The position numbers and the translations under genes were made by a program. Shown piece after piece: positions 56,541-64,000 of a stretch of 64,000 nucleotides of DNA. How positions within the stretch are numbered: position 1 is the stretch's first letter; the number at the start of each line of letters is the position of its first letter. The DNA comes from Variovorax sp. PBS-H4 (GTDB lineage: Bacteria; Pseudomonadota; Gammaproteobacteria; Burkholderiales; Burkholderiaceae_C). Where the stretch lies: contig NZ_LR594675.1 of NCBI RefSeq assembly GCF_901827205.1, positions 2,542,001-2,606,000 of the forward strand, given 5' to 3'. The notes beneath the pieces are model-generated. The model had not been told where the DNA came from. It was given only the letters and a program-made list of their open reading frames with translations, and made no database searches.

Positions 56541-57883
56541 CAAGCCTCGCCCTTGCCCTGCACATCGGCCACCACCCGCGCATGCCGCTGAAAGCTCCAG
56601 TAGGCGCTGGCCCAGTCCATCAGCACCACGATGCGGTTGCGGAAGCCGATCAGGAAATAGGCATGCGCAAACAACCAGAACAGCCAGGCGAGGCGGCCCG
56701 AGAAGCGCAGCGGCCCCATCGGCGTGCCCAGGTCGACCACTGCCGAGTTGCGCCCGATGGTGGCGAGGTTGCCGTAGTCGCGGTAGCGAAAGGGGACTGT
56801 TTTCTTGCCCGCGATGCGGCGCAGGATGTTCGCCGCAGCCGCGCGGCCCGCCTGCTTGGCGCCGGGGGAGACGCCGGGCACCGGCACGGGCTCCTTGCCG
56901 GGCCGGTAGCTCATGGCAGCCGCCAGATCGCCGACGACGCTGATCTCGGGATGGGCCGGCAGGCTGAGGTCGGGCAGCACCTTCACGCGGCCGGCGCGGT
57001 CGCATTCGGCGCCTGTGGTCTCGGCCAGCAATCGGCCGAGCGGCGAGGCGGCCACGCCGGCTGCCCAGATCACGCAATGGCAGGCAATGCGATGGGTGCC
57101 GGTGCCGGCGCCGCCATCGCTGAACGGTGACTGCACCTCGAGCCCATCGGGCAAGACGGCCGTGACGCGGGCATTGAGGCGCACCTGCACGCCAAGCTTC
57201 TGCAATTGTTCGAGTGCCCGCTGGCTCAGGACCTCGGGCATGGCCTGCAGCACGCGGGGTCCGCCCTCGATCAGCAGCACCTCGGCCGTGCGTGGATCGA
57301 TGTGGCGAAATTCGCCGCTGAGCGTGTGGCGCGCGATCTCGGCCAGGGTGCCTGCCATCTCGACGCCGGTGGGTCCGGCGCCGATCACCGCGAAGGTGAG
57401 CAGGGCGCGCCGGCGCGCCGGGTCGGTTTCGACCTCGGCGGCCTCGAAGCTCATGAGGATCCGGCGCCGGATCTCGAAGGCGTCGGCCAGGGTCTTGAGG
57501 CCCGGGGCCATGCGCGACCAGCCGTCGTGGCCGAAGTAGCTGTGGGTCGCGCCGGCGGCCACGATCAGGTGGTCATAGGGCAGGCGGGTGCCGTCGGCCA
57601 GATGCACCGCGCGTTCGCCGGGCTCGATGCGCGTCGCCTCGCCCAGCAGGGTGGTGATGTTGGGCTGATGGCGGAACAGCAGGCGCACCGGCGCGGCGAT
57701 GGAGGGCGCGGCCAGCCCGGCGGTGGCCACCTGGTAGAGGAGGGGCTGGAACAGATGGTGGTTGGTCTTGTCGACGATGGTGATGTCGACGCTCGCCTGC
57801 TGCAGCTTGCGCGCTGCCTCGAGTCCGCCGAAGCCGCAGCCGATGATCACGATTCGGGGGCGGGTGGGGGAGGGCGTGCTCAT
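56540..57883 (-). CDS. Type II NADH dehydrogenase (NDH-2-like NAD(P)/FAD oxidoreductase)
   Basis: The 447-residue flavoprotein has the FAD loop IVIIGCGFGGLEAARKL (residues 10-26), HHLFQPLLYQVATAGL, the NAD loop FAVIGAGPTGVEMAG and the second FAD motif VVGDLAAAMS, followed by PGVSPGAKQAG. The C-terminal helix AWLFWLFAHAYFLIGFRNR anchors it to the inner membrane. It passes electrons from NADH to quinone without pumping protons. The ATG at 57883 is the family start. Confidence 0.93.
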   Translation of the reverse strand: MSTPSPTRPRIVIIGCGFGGLEAARKLQQASVDITIVDKTNHHLFQPLLYQVATAGLAAPSIAAPVRLLFRHQPNITTLLGEATRIEPGERAVHLADGTRLPYDHLIVAAGATHSYFGHDGWSRMAPGLKTLADAFEIRRRILMSFEAAEVETDPARRRALLTFAVIGAGPTGVEMAGTLAEIARHTLSGEFRHIDPRTAEVLLIEGGPRVLQAMPEVLSQRALEQLQKLGVQVRLNARVTAVLPDGLEVQSPFSDGGAGTGTHRIACHCVIWAAGVAASPLGRLLAETTGAECDRAGRVKVLPDLSLPAHPEISVVGDLAAAMSYRPGKEPVPVPGVSPGAKQAGRAAAANILRRIAGKKTVPFRYRDYGNLATIGRNSAVVDLGTPMGPLRFSGRLAWLFWLFAHAYFLIGFRNRIVVLMDWASAYWSFQRHARVVADVQGKGEA

Positions 57884-58021
57884 CCGCCGGATGATACGCA
57901 GGCGCCGTGCACGCTCTGGCGGCTTGTGCCAAAGTGTCGCGTTCGACGGACCGCGCGAACTTGTCCTACGGCGCGGGCGCCCATGCATGGGCTAAAACCT
58001 TCGTCCAACAATGGAGACCCC

Positions 58022-59275
58022 ATGAAGCTCACCCGGCCGGCCACGCCCGCGGCGGACGACCTGCGCGAACGCTTCCAGGCGGTGCGTGCGCAGAGCCTCG
58101 CGCTGGCAGCACCGCTCTCGGCCGAAGACCAGTGCATTCAGTCGATGCCCGACGCCAGCCCGACCAAGTGGCACCTGGCGCACACCACCTGGTTCTTCGA
58201 GACCGTGCTGCTGCAGCCGCATGTTGACGGTTATCGCGTGTTCGATGCCGCGTTCGCCTATCTCTTCAATTCCTACTACGAGGCGCTGGGGCCGCGCCAT
58301 CCGCGCCCGCAGCGCGGGTTGCTGACGCGGCCTTCGCTCGAGCAGGTGCACGCCTATCGACACCATGTGGACGAAGCGGTGCACGCGCTGCTCGCACGTG
58401 GCGACGGTGCGGCCGAATGGGACGCGATCGCGGCGATCGTCGAGCTCGGCCTGAACCACGAGCAGCAGCACCAGGAGTTGATCCTCACCGACATCCTGCA
58501 TGCGCTGTCGTGCAATCCCTTGCTGCCGGCCTACCGTGCGACGCCCGCGCCTGCATTGCGGCTGGCCTCGGTGGCACCTGCGATGCGCTGGCTTCCGCAG
58601 CCGGGCGGCATGGTCGAGGTCGGTCATGCCGGCAGCGGCTTCTGCTTCGACAACGAGACGCCGCGCCACGCTGCGCTGCTGCAGCCCTACGCGATCGCGG
58701 ACCGCCTGGTGAACTGCGGCGAGTACGCGCAGTTCATTGCCGATGGCGGCTACCAGCGCCCCGAGCTGTGGCTTTCCGATGGCTGGGCCGCGGTGCAGGC
58801 GCAGGGTTGGCGTCATCCTGCGTACTGGCTCGCTGCCGACGATCCGCGCCTGGCCGGCCACGGCACGACCGCGGAGTGGCAGGTCTTTGGCCTCCAGGGC
58901 GTGCGGCCGATGGAGCCGGAGGCGCCGGTCTCGCAGCTGAGCTTCTACGAAGCCGCGGCTTATGCCGAATGGGCCGGGGCGCGCCTGCCGACCGAGTTCG
59001 AGTGGGAGGCTGCGCACGATGCACCCGGCATTTCGCAGATGAGCGGTCAGGTGTGGCAATGGACACGCTCCTCCTACGACCCTTATCCGGGCTTTCGCCC
59101 GCTGTCCGGCGTGGCCGCCGAATACAACGGCAAGTTCATGGTTGGCCAGCTGGTGCTGCGCGGCGGCAGCGTCGCCACGCCCGTGGGCCATGCACGGCCC
59201 ACCTATCGCAACTTCTTCCCGCCGGCCGCGCGCTGGCAGTTCTCGGGGCTACGGCTCGCCAAGGATTCGCGATGA
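58022..59275 (+). CDS. egtB: Ergothioneine biosynthesis protein EgtB
   Basis: The 417-residue non-haem iron enzyme has an N-terminal DinB-like domain with His51 (KWHLAHTTWFFE) and His146/His150 (LNHEQQHQELILTD), the three iron ligands, and a C-terminal FGE-sulfatase domain from about residue 195 (MVEVGHAGSGFCFDNE to GLRLAKD). It makes the sulfoxide C-S bond between hercynine and a thiol. It overlaps egtD by 4 bp. No egtA/egtC is adjacent, so it may use cysteine directly. Confidence 0.95.
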   Translation: MKLTRPATPAADDLRERFQAVRAQSLALAAPLSAEDQCIQSMPDASPTKWHLAHTTWFFETVLLQPHVDGYRVFDAAFAYLFNSYYEALGPRHPRPQRGLLTRPSLEQVHAYRHHVDEAVHALLARGDGAAEWDAIAAIVELGLNHEQQHQELILTDILHALSCNPLLPAYRATPAPALRLASVAPAMRWLPQPGGMVEVGHAGSGFCFDNETPRHAALLQPYAIADRLVNCGEYAQFIADGGYQRPELWLSDGWAAVQAQGWRHPAYWLAADDPRLAGHGTTAEWQVFGLQGVRPMEPEAPVSQLSFYEAAAYAEWAGARLPTEFEWEAAHDAPGISQMSGQVWQWTRSSYDPYPGFRPLSGVAAEYNGKFMVGQLVLRGGSVATPVGHARPTYRNFFPPAARWQFSGLRLAKDSR

Positions 59276-60258
59276 GTATTCCTGCCATCAGCCTGCATGC
59301 ATTCCGCAGCGCACAGCGGGCTGCGCCGCTCTCCGATTTCGGCCGTGAGCTGTTCGAGGGGCTGAGCCGCAGCCCGCGCAGCATTTCGCCGAAGTTCTTC
59401 TACGACGCTGCCGGCTCGCAGCTCTTCGACCGTATCTGCGAGCTGCCCGAGTACTACCCGACGCGCACCGAGATGCGCATCCTCACCGAGTGCGCGCCCG
59501 AGATCGCTGCCCAGATCGGCCCCCATGCCGAGGTCGTCGAGTTCGGCGCGGGCTCGCTCACCAAGGTGCGCCTGCTGCTCGATGCGCTGCAGGCGCCGCG
59601 CCGCTACGTGCCGATCGACATCTCGGGCGAGCACCTCGAGGGTGCCGCGCAGCGCCTGCGGGCCGACTACCCACACCTGGGGGTACAGCCCTTGGTGGCC
59701 GACTACACCATGCCGCTGGTGCTGCCGGCACGCAGCGAAGGCATGGGCCAGCGCGTGGGCTTCTTTCCCGGCTCGACGCTCGGCAACTTCAGCCCCGAGG
59801 AGGCGCTCGCGTTCCTGCAGCTCGCGCAGCGCCTGCTGCGCGGCGGCGGCCTGCTGGTGGGCGTGGACCTGGTCAAGGATCCGGCGCGGCTGCACGCGGC
59901 CTACAACGACGCGCAGGGCGTGACGGCGGCCTTCAACCTCAACCTGCTGGGCCGCGCCAACCGCGAGCTCGACACCGACTTCGACCTGGATGGCTTCTCG
60001 CATGCGGCCTTCTACAACGCGCCGCTGCGCCGCATCGAAATGCACCTGGTGAGCCGGCGCAAACAAACCGTGACGCTCGACGGCCAGCGCTTCCAGTTCG
60101 AGGAGGGCGAGACCATCCACACCGAGAACTCGTACAAGTTCACCGTCGATGGCCTGCAGGCGCTGGCGCTGAAGGCCGGGCTCAGGCCGACGGCGGTGTG
60201 GACCGATCCCGAGCGCCTTTTCAGCGTGCACTGGCTGCAGTCGCCCGCGGCACAATAG
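59272..60258 (+). CDS. egtD: L-histidine N-alpha-methyltransferase EgtD
   Basis: The 328-residue protein is full-length EgtD, which methylates histidine three times to hercynine. Family marks are SPKFFYDAAGSQLFDRICELPEYYPTRTE, the SAM loop VVEFGAGSLTKVRLLL, FFPGSTLGNF and the late IHTENSYKFT. It starts at the ATGA overlap with egtB, so the two are co-translated. Confidence 0.96.
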   Translation: MSIPAISLHAFRSAQRAAPLSDFGRELFEGLSRSPRSISPKFFYDAAGSQLFDRICELPEYYPTRTEMRILTECAPEIAAQIGPHAEVVEFGAGSLTKVRLLLDALQAPRRYVPIDISGEHLEGAAQRLRADYPHLGVQPLVADYTMPLVLPARSEGMGQRVGFFPGSTLGNFSPEEALAFLQLAQRLLRGGGLLVGVDLVKDPARLHAAYNDAQGVTAAFNLNLLGRANRELDTDFDLDGFSHAAFYNAPLRRIEMHLVSRRKQTVTLDGQRFQFEEGETIHTENSYKFTVDGLQALALKAGLRPTAVWTDPERLFSVHWLQSPAAQ

Positions 60259-60294
60259 CTCCGTCCCGCGATCGGCGGGGTCTTGGAGATCTGG

Positions 60295-60576
60295 ATGAAA
60301 GCAACCTGGAACGGCGTCACCATCGCCGAGAGCGACGACACCGTGCTCGTCGAAGGCAACCACTATTTTCCGGCGAGCGCGCTCAATCGCGACTACGTCA
60401 GCTTCAGCAATCACAAGAGCACCTGCCCGTGGAAGGGCACGGCCAGCTACTACTCGCTGCTGGTCAACGGCGAGCTCAATACCGACGCCGTCTGGTACTA
60501 CGCCGACCCCAAGCCCGAGGCCGAGATGGTGCGCGACCGCGTCGCCTTTTGGAAGGGCGTGAAGGTCGGCGAGTGA
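60295..60576 (+). CDS. DUF427 domain protein
   Basis: The 93-residue protein is a typical single DUF427 domain: KATWNGVTIAESDDTVLVEGNHYFP, HKSTCPWKGTASYYSLLVNGE and AVWYYADPKPEAEMVRDRVAFWKGVKV. The function of the family is not known. The ATG at 60295 follows TTGGAGATCTGG, 36 bp after egtD, and the gene overlaps the next one by GTGA, so it is the third gene of the ergothioneine operon. Confidence 0.93.
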   Translation: MKATWNGVTIAESDDTVLVEGNHYFPASALNRDYVSFSNHKSTCPWKGTASYYSLLVNGELNTDAVWYYADPKPEAEMVRDRVAFWKGVKVGE

Positions 60577-61316
60577 GCGCGGGGGTATTCGACCCGCCGT
60601 TCACTCCCGTAGACCGTCTCGTCCCGGCGCTGCGCCAGGACGGCTACGTGGTGCTGAGCCCGCAGGGCGTGTCTGAATGGCTGGGCTGCGCGCTCGCGCA
60701 GCTCGAGCCGCTGCACGCCGACTGGAACCATCTTCCACTCGACGAATACCTGAAGGACGGCGGCCGCTACCGCACCCGGCGCCACGCGTGCTTCACGGTC
60801 GAGAACGCCATCATCGAGCAGGTGCCGCATCGCGCGCACTGGCAGCCGGTCGAGTACAACGCGCTGCACGGCGGCATGCAGCGCTGGTTCGCGCCGATGG
60901 AGGCCGGCACGCTGGTGCAGCCCGCATGGCAGGGGCTGATCAAGGGCCTGGCCGAGGTGGCGAATGGCCTGCGCGGCAGGCAGCGCTGGTACGTGGAGGC
61001 GCACCAGTTCCGCATCGATACCGCCGAGGGCATCGGCCGGCCGACGCCCGAGGGCGCGCACCGCGACGGCGTCGACCTGGTGGCGGTGGCGCTGGTCGGG
61101 CGCCACAACATCAAGGGTGGCGAGACACGCGTGTTCGAGGCCGCGGGCCGGCGCGGCGAGCGCTTCACGATGACCGAGCCGTGGACCCTGATGCTGATCG
61201 ACGATGCACGCGTGATCCATGAATCGACGCCGATCCAGCCCGTGGTGGAGAGCCAGCCCGGCTGGCGCGACACGCTGGTCGTGACCTGCCGCGCAGGCGC
61301 GTTCCAGGGCGATTGA
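60573..61316 (+). CDS. 2-oxoglutarate/Fe(II) dioxygenase-fold protein (2OG-Fe family)
   Basis: The 247-residue protein has the facial triad of a small 2OG-Fe dioxygenase family: His163 and Asp165 in EGAHRDGVDLVAVALV and His216 in DDARVIHES, with Arg232 in GWRDTLVV as a likely 2-oxoglutarate ligand. It starts with GTG at 60573 overlapping DUF427 by 4 bp. Relatives hydroxylate free amino acids such as isoleucine. Its coupling to egtBD suggests a substrate linked to ergothioneine or its histidine precursors; that is inference. Confidence 0.88.
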   Translation: MSAGVFDPPFTPVDRLVPALRQDGYVVLSPQGVSEWLGCALAQLEPLHADWNHLPLDEYLKDGGRYRTRRHACFTVENAIIEQVPHRAHWQPVEYNALHGGMQRWFAPMEAGTLVQPAWQGLIKGLAEVANGLRGRQRWYVEAHQFRIDTAEGIGRPTPEGAHRDGVDLVAVALVGRHNIKGGETRVFEAAGRRGERFTMTEPWTLMLIDDARVIHESTPIQPVVESQPGWRDTLVVTCRAGAFQGD

Positions 61317-61326
61317 GCCTCGCCCT

Positions 61327-61357
61327 GCCGGGCCGTAGAAGTCCTACAGCCCGGCTT
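61327..61357 (+). terminator. Candidate terminator after the ergothioneine operon
   Basis: GCCGGGC pairs with GCCCGGC and, inside, GTAG pairs with CTAC around AAGTC, giving an 11-bp two-part stem 10 bp after the stop. The T run is poor (TTCCT), so it may act with factor help. Confidence 0.5.
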
Positions 61358-61424
61358 CCTGCCTGGATGTACATTCAAGACCCGGTTCGGCTGAGAGCCA
61401 TCACGTGAACAAACGAGGTTTGCC

Positions 61425-61862
61425 ATGTTCAATCACATCCTGGTTCCGATCGACGGCTCCGAAACATCGATGCTCGCGGTGAGCAAGGCCAGCGGGCTCG
61501 CGTTGGCTTTCGGCAGCCGCATCACCCTGATCCACGTGGTCGACAATTATCCCTTCATCGGCGTCGGTGCCGACTACGCGCTGGGCCAGAACGAATACCT
61601 TGCAGCCGCGACCAGCAGCGCCAATGCAGCACTCGCGCGCGGCGTCGCGGCGTTGGCCGCCGAAGGCCTGCACAGCGACCAGCGCGTGATCGACGGCCAT
61701 GTGGTCCATGAAGGCATCGTCGACACTGCGGAGGCGATCGGGGCCGACTTGATCGTGATGGGCTCGCACGGGCGCTCGGGCATCGAGAAGCTGCTGCTGG
61801 GCAGCGTGACACAGCGCGTGCTGCAGGACGCCAAGGTGCCGGTGCTCGTCGTGAAGGGCTGA
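61425..61862 (+). CDS. Universal stress protein (UspA family)
   Basis: The 145-residue protein has the USP fold with VPIDGSETSMLAVSKA at the start and the ATP-binding motif GSHGRSGIEKLLLGSVTQRVL (G-2x-G-9x-G-S/T) followed by VPVLVVKG. USPs help survival in stress and stasis. An AACGAGG ribosome site precedes the ATG. Confidence 0.95.
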   Translation: MFNHILVPIDGSETSMLAVSKASGLALAFGSRITLIHVVDNYPFIGVGADYALGQNEYLAAATSSANAALARGVAALAAEGLHSDQRVIDGHVVHEGIVDTAEAIGADLIVMGSHGRSGIEKLLLGSVTQRVLQDAKVPVLVVKG

Positions 61863-61879
61863 AAGGACCAGGGGTCCGA

Positions 61880-62521
61880 TCAGACGAAAGGCGGCGGGCT
61901 CTCGAAACGCAGCACCTTTCCATCGACGGGGTGGGCAAATTCGAGTTCGCTCGCATGCAGCAGCAGGCGGTCTGCGCGCCGCTGCACTTCCTCGCTGCCA
62001 TAGAGCGCATCGCCGAGGATCGGATGGCCGATCGACAGCAGGTGCACGCGCAATTGATGGCTGCGGCCTGTCAGCGGCGCGAGGCACACGTGGCTTGCAT
62101 GGCGATCAGGCAGCAGCCGCTTGACGCGCCAACGCGTGCTGCTCGGCTTGCCGTTCAACACATCGACCTTCTGCCGCGGGCGGTGGGGCCAGTCGGCGAT
62201 GAGCGGGGCGTCGATCAGCGACCACGCGTCGGTCGCGGGCAGCAGTCCATCCACGATCGCTTCGTAGCCCTTGTGCACGCGCCGCTGCGCGAAGGCATCG
62301 CCGAGCGCGCGCTGCATCGCAGGGCTTCGCGCCATGAGCACCAGGCCGCTGGTGGCCATGTCGAGCCGGTGCACCACGAGCGCATCGGGCCAGCGCGCCT
62401 GCGCGCGGGCGCTCAGGCAGTCCTGCTTGTCTTCGCCGCGACCCGGCACGCACAGGAGGCCGGCCGGCTTGTCGAGCACCAGCAGGTGGGCGTCTTCATG
62501 GATCACGATGAGCGAGGACAT
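61880..62521 (-). CDS. RluA-family pseudouridine synthase
   Basis: The 213-residue protein has the catalytic motif HRLDMATSGLVLMA (Asp in HRLD), VLDKPAGLLCVPG near the start and LTGRSHQLRVHLLSIGHPILGD. It is short and lacks an S4 domain, like RluA, which modifies 23S rRNA position 746 and some tRNAs. The exact target is not certain. It is divergent from the MFS gene. Confidence 0.92.
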   Translation of the reverse strand: MSSLIVIHEDAHLLVLDKPAGLLCVPGRGEDKQDCLSARAQARWPDALVVHRLDMATSGLVLMARSPAMQRALGDAFAQRRVHKGYEAIVDGLLPATDAWSLIDAPLIADWPHRPRQKVDVLNGKPSSTRWRVKRLLPDRHASHVCLAPLTGRSHQLRVHLLSIGHPILGDALYGSEEVQRRADRLLLHASELEFAHPVDGKVLRFESPPPFV

Positions 62522-62568
62522 GGCCGAGCGAGTCTATGAGCCTTCGGGCCTCGGCTATCCTCGACCCG

Positions 62569-63810
62569 ATGTCCATTCCCGCTGCCGCCTTGCCGACTTT
62601 CAGCGACCTCACGCGCGAGCGGCCCTTCATGCGGATGTGGACCGCGCGGCTCTTCGGTACCGCGGGCAGCCAGATGCTGCTGGTCGCGATCGGCTGGCAC
62701 ATGTACGAGCTGACGGGCAGCGCCTGGGACCTCGGGCTCGTGGGGCTCTACCAGTTCGTGCCGGCATTGCTGCTGGCACTGCTGGCGGGACACGTGGTCG
62801 ACCGCCGTCATCGCGGCCGCATCGTCGCGGCCTGCTTCGCGGTGCAGGGGCTGGTGGGGCTGGTGCTGCTGCTTGCCGTGCAGGGCCGCCACGACTCGCG
62901 TGCGCTGCTGCTGGCGCTGTCGCTGGTGCTGGGCGCGGTGCGCGCCTTCCAGATGCCGGCTCAGCAGGCGCTGACGCCGCTGCTCGTCACGCCGCTGATG
63001 CTGCCGCGGGCCATGGCCTTCAGTTCGGCCGGCATGCAGGGCGCGATCATCGGCGGCCCGGCGCTGGGCGGGCTGCTGTTCGCGGCCGGCATCGGCGTGG
63101 TCTATGGGGCCGGCGTGCTCTTGTTCGCGGTGGGCTGCCTGCTCGTCATGCAGGTGCGCTACGACCATGCGCCGCCGCCGCGCGAGCCGGTCTCGCTGTC
63201 GACCGTGCTGGCCGGCGTGAACTTCATCTGGCACCGCAAGCCGGTGCTCGGTGCGGTCTCGCTCGACCTGTTCGCGGTGCTGCTCGGCGGCGCGGTCGCA
63301 CTGCTGCCGATCTTCGCAAAGGACATCCTGCACACGGGCCCGTGGGGGCTGGGGCTGCTGCGCAGCGCCCCCGCCGTTGGGGCGCTCGCGGCGTCGATCC
63401 TGCTCACGCGGCGGCCCATCGAGCGCCGGGTCGGGCGAGCACTGCTCATCGCCGTGGCTGCGTTCGGGCTCTGCATGATCGTGTTCGGCCTGTCGCGCAG
63501 CTTCGTCGTGTCGCTGCTCGCGCTCGCCATCTCGGGCGCGGCCGACATGGTCAACGTGGTGATCCGGCAGACGCTGGTTCAGCTGGAGACGCCGGACGCC
63601 ATGCGTGGTCGGGTGAGCGCCGTGAATTCGATCTTCATCGGCGCCAGCAACCAGTTGGGCGAGTTCGAATCGGGCGCCACTGCGGCACTGCTGGGGCCGG
63701 TGGGATCGGTGGTGCTGGGCGGCGTCGGCACCGTGCTGGTGGCGCTGGCCTGGTTCCGGCTCTTCCCGTCGCTGGCATCGCGGGACCGGCTGGTGAAGCC
63801 GGCGGGCTAG
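62569..63810 (+). CDS. MFS transporter (EntS-like)
   Basis: The 413-residue protein has about eleven to twelve helices and the MFS motif A LAGHVVDRRHRGRIVAA. It is of the EntS/drug-efflux type of the family. An in-frame ATG at 62536 would add 11 residues; no clear ribosome site decides. It is convergent with the ferredoxin gene, with stop codons overlapping. Confidence 0.87.
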   Translation: MSIPAAALPTFSDLTRERPFMRMWTARLFGTAGSQMLLVAIGWHMYELTGSAWDLGLVGLYQFVPALLLALLAGHVVDRRHRGRIVAACFAVQGLVGLVLLLAVQGRHDSRALLLALSLVLGAVRAFQMPAQQALTPLLVTPLMLPRAMAFSSAGMQGAIIGGPALGGLLFAAGIGVVYGAGVLLFAVGCLLVMQVRYDHAPPPREPVSLSTVLAGVNFIWHRKPVLGAVSLDLFAVLLGGAVALLPIFAKDILHTGPWGLGLLRSAPAVGALAASILLTRRPIERRVGRALLIAVAAFGLCMIVFGLSRSFVVSLLALAISGAADMVNVVIRQTLVQLETPDAMRGRVSAVNSIFIGASNQLGEFESGATAALLGPVGSVVLGGVGTVLVALAWFRLFPSLASRDRLVKPAG

Positions 63811-64000
63811 AAGTGCGAGAAGGCCCGGGGAACATCCAGCCTCACGTCGCCCACGGGCTCCGCCACGCAGGGCAGGATCCAGCCCTCGGCCTTTTCTTCG
63901 TGGCTCAGGCCCGGCCATTCGATGCGGTAGCGCACCTCGCCGTCGAGCAGGCGGCACATGCAGGTGCGGCAGGTCCCGTTGCGGCAGGAGCTGGGCAGCT
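63807..64000 (-). CDS. 2Fe-2S ferredoxin-type domain protein, C-terminal part
   Basis: The window holds the last 64 codons of a gene entering from the right. They read LPSSCRNGTCRTCMCRL, then the fourth Cys in GWILPCVAEPVGDV, giving the CxxxxCxxC...C pattern of plant-type ferredoxins, and end VPRAFSHF. It could be a stand-alone ferredoxin or the electron-transfer domain of a larger oxidoreductase, which cannot be told here. Confidence 0.85.
   Translation of the reverse strand, partial: LPSSCRNGTCRTCMCRLLDGEVRYRIEWPGLSHEEKAEGWILPCVAEPVGDVRLDVPRAFSHF

Overview
The window is high-GC (roughly two-thirds G+C) chromosomal DNA with dense, short-spaced genes and many ATGA-type overlaps. The gene content points to a betaproteobacterium of the Comamonadaceae, most like Variovorax and its relatives: an Entner-Doudoroff pair edd-eda, many Bug-type (tripartite tricarboxylate) binding proteins, an ergothioneine operon, EttA, a TAXI protein and the short GC-rich intergenic repeats common in that family. 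This assignment is inference from content; no rRNA or tRNA gene is present to anchor it, and I see no prophage, insertion sequence or CRISPR array.

Layout. 1-4.4 kb: housekeeping genes (aldo/keto reductase end, AEC permease, pdxH, a MobA-like transferase, sodC, ChaC, an OmpA-domain protein). 4.5-9.0 kb: edd-eda-HAD dehalogenase, then glyoxalase I and a GST. 9.1-12.6 kb: an iron(III) ABC importer (fbpA-B-C type) behind a Fur-like box. 12.8-25.5 kb: an accessory catabolic region of unknown substrate (acyl-CoA ligase, nitronate monooxygenase-like protein, SDR, HCCA-isomerase-like protein, two tandem Bug proteins, IclR regulator, Fe-ADH/maleylacetate-reductase-like enzyme), then a MarR-controlled thioesterase/MFS/MATE group and an SDR. 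25.5-35.2 kb: a sugar-acid locus (IlvD/Edd-type dehydratase, dgoK, dgoA, class II aldolase) divergent from a GntR regulator and a MalFGK-type sugar ABC importer. 35.5-37.5 kb: tctB-tctA closed by a clear terminator. 37.6-46.9 kb: rhlE, TPR-methyltransferase, ettA, TAXI protein, a decayed fragment of a bacteriocin-type ABC exporter, P1 peptidase, and a CDF exporter divergent from a Cd/Pb-type MerR regulator. 47-56 kb: glpQ, DUF1439 protein, a polar amino-acid ABC importer, another Bug protein, OsmC, an acyl-CoA ligase, LprI-like and GNAT proteins. 56-64 kb: VOC protein, NDH-2, the egtB-egtD-DUF427-2OG-dioxygenase operon, a universal stress protein, an RluA-type enzyme, an MFS exporter and the end of a ferredoxin.

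The most unusual signals are not protein families. Family A is a roughly 70-bp GC-rich repeat with three copies; one of them lies in frame inside edd and is translated. Family B (two copies) fills intergenic gaps, and its second copy appears to carry the glpQ start codon. Other signals are a nested dyad of about 140 bp next to a tiny ORF in front of the GntR gene, twin perfect 14-bp palindromes between the thioesterase and marR, a pentanucleotide tandem repeat directly in front of a start codon, and the exporter fragment. None of these establishes a new defence or mobile system.
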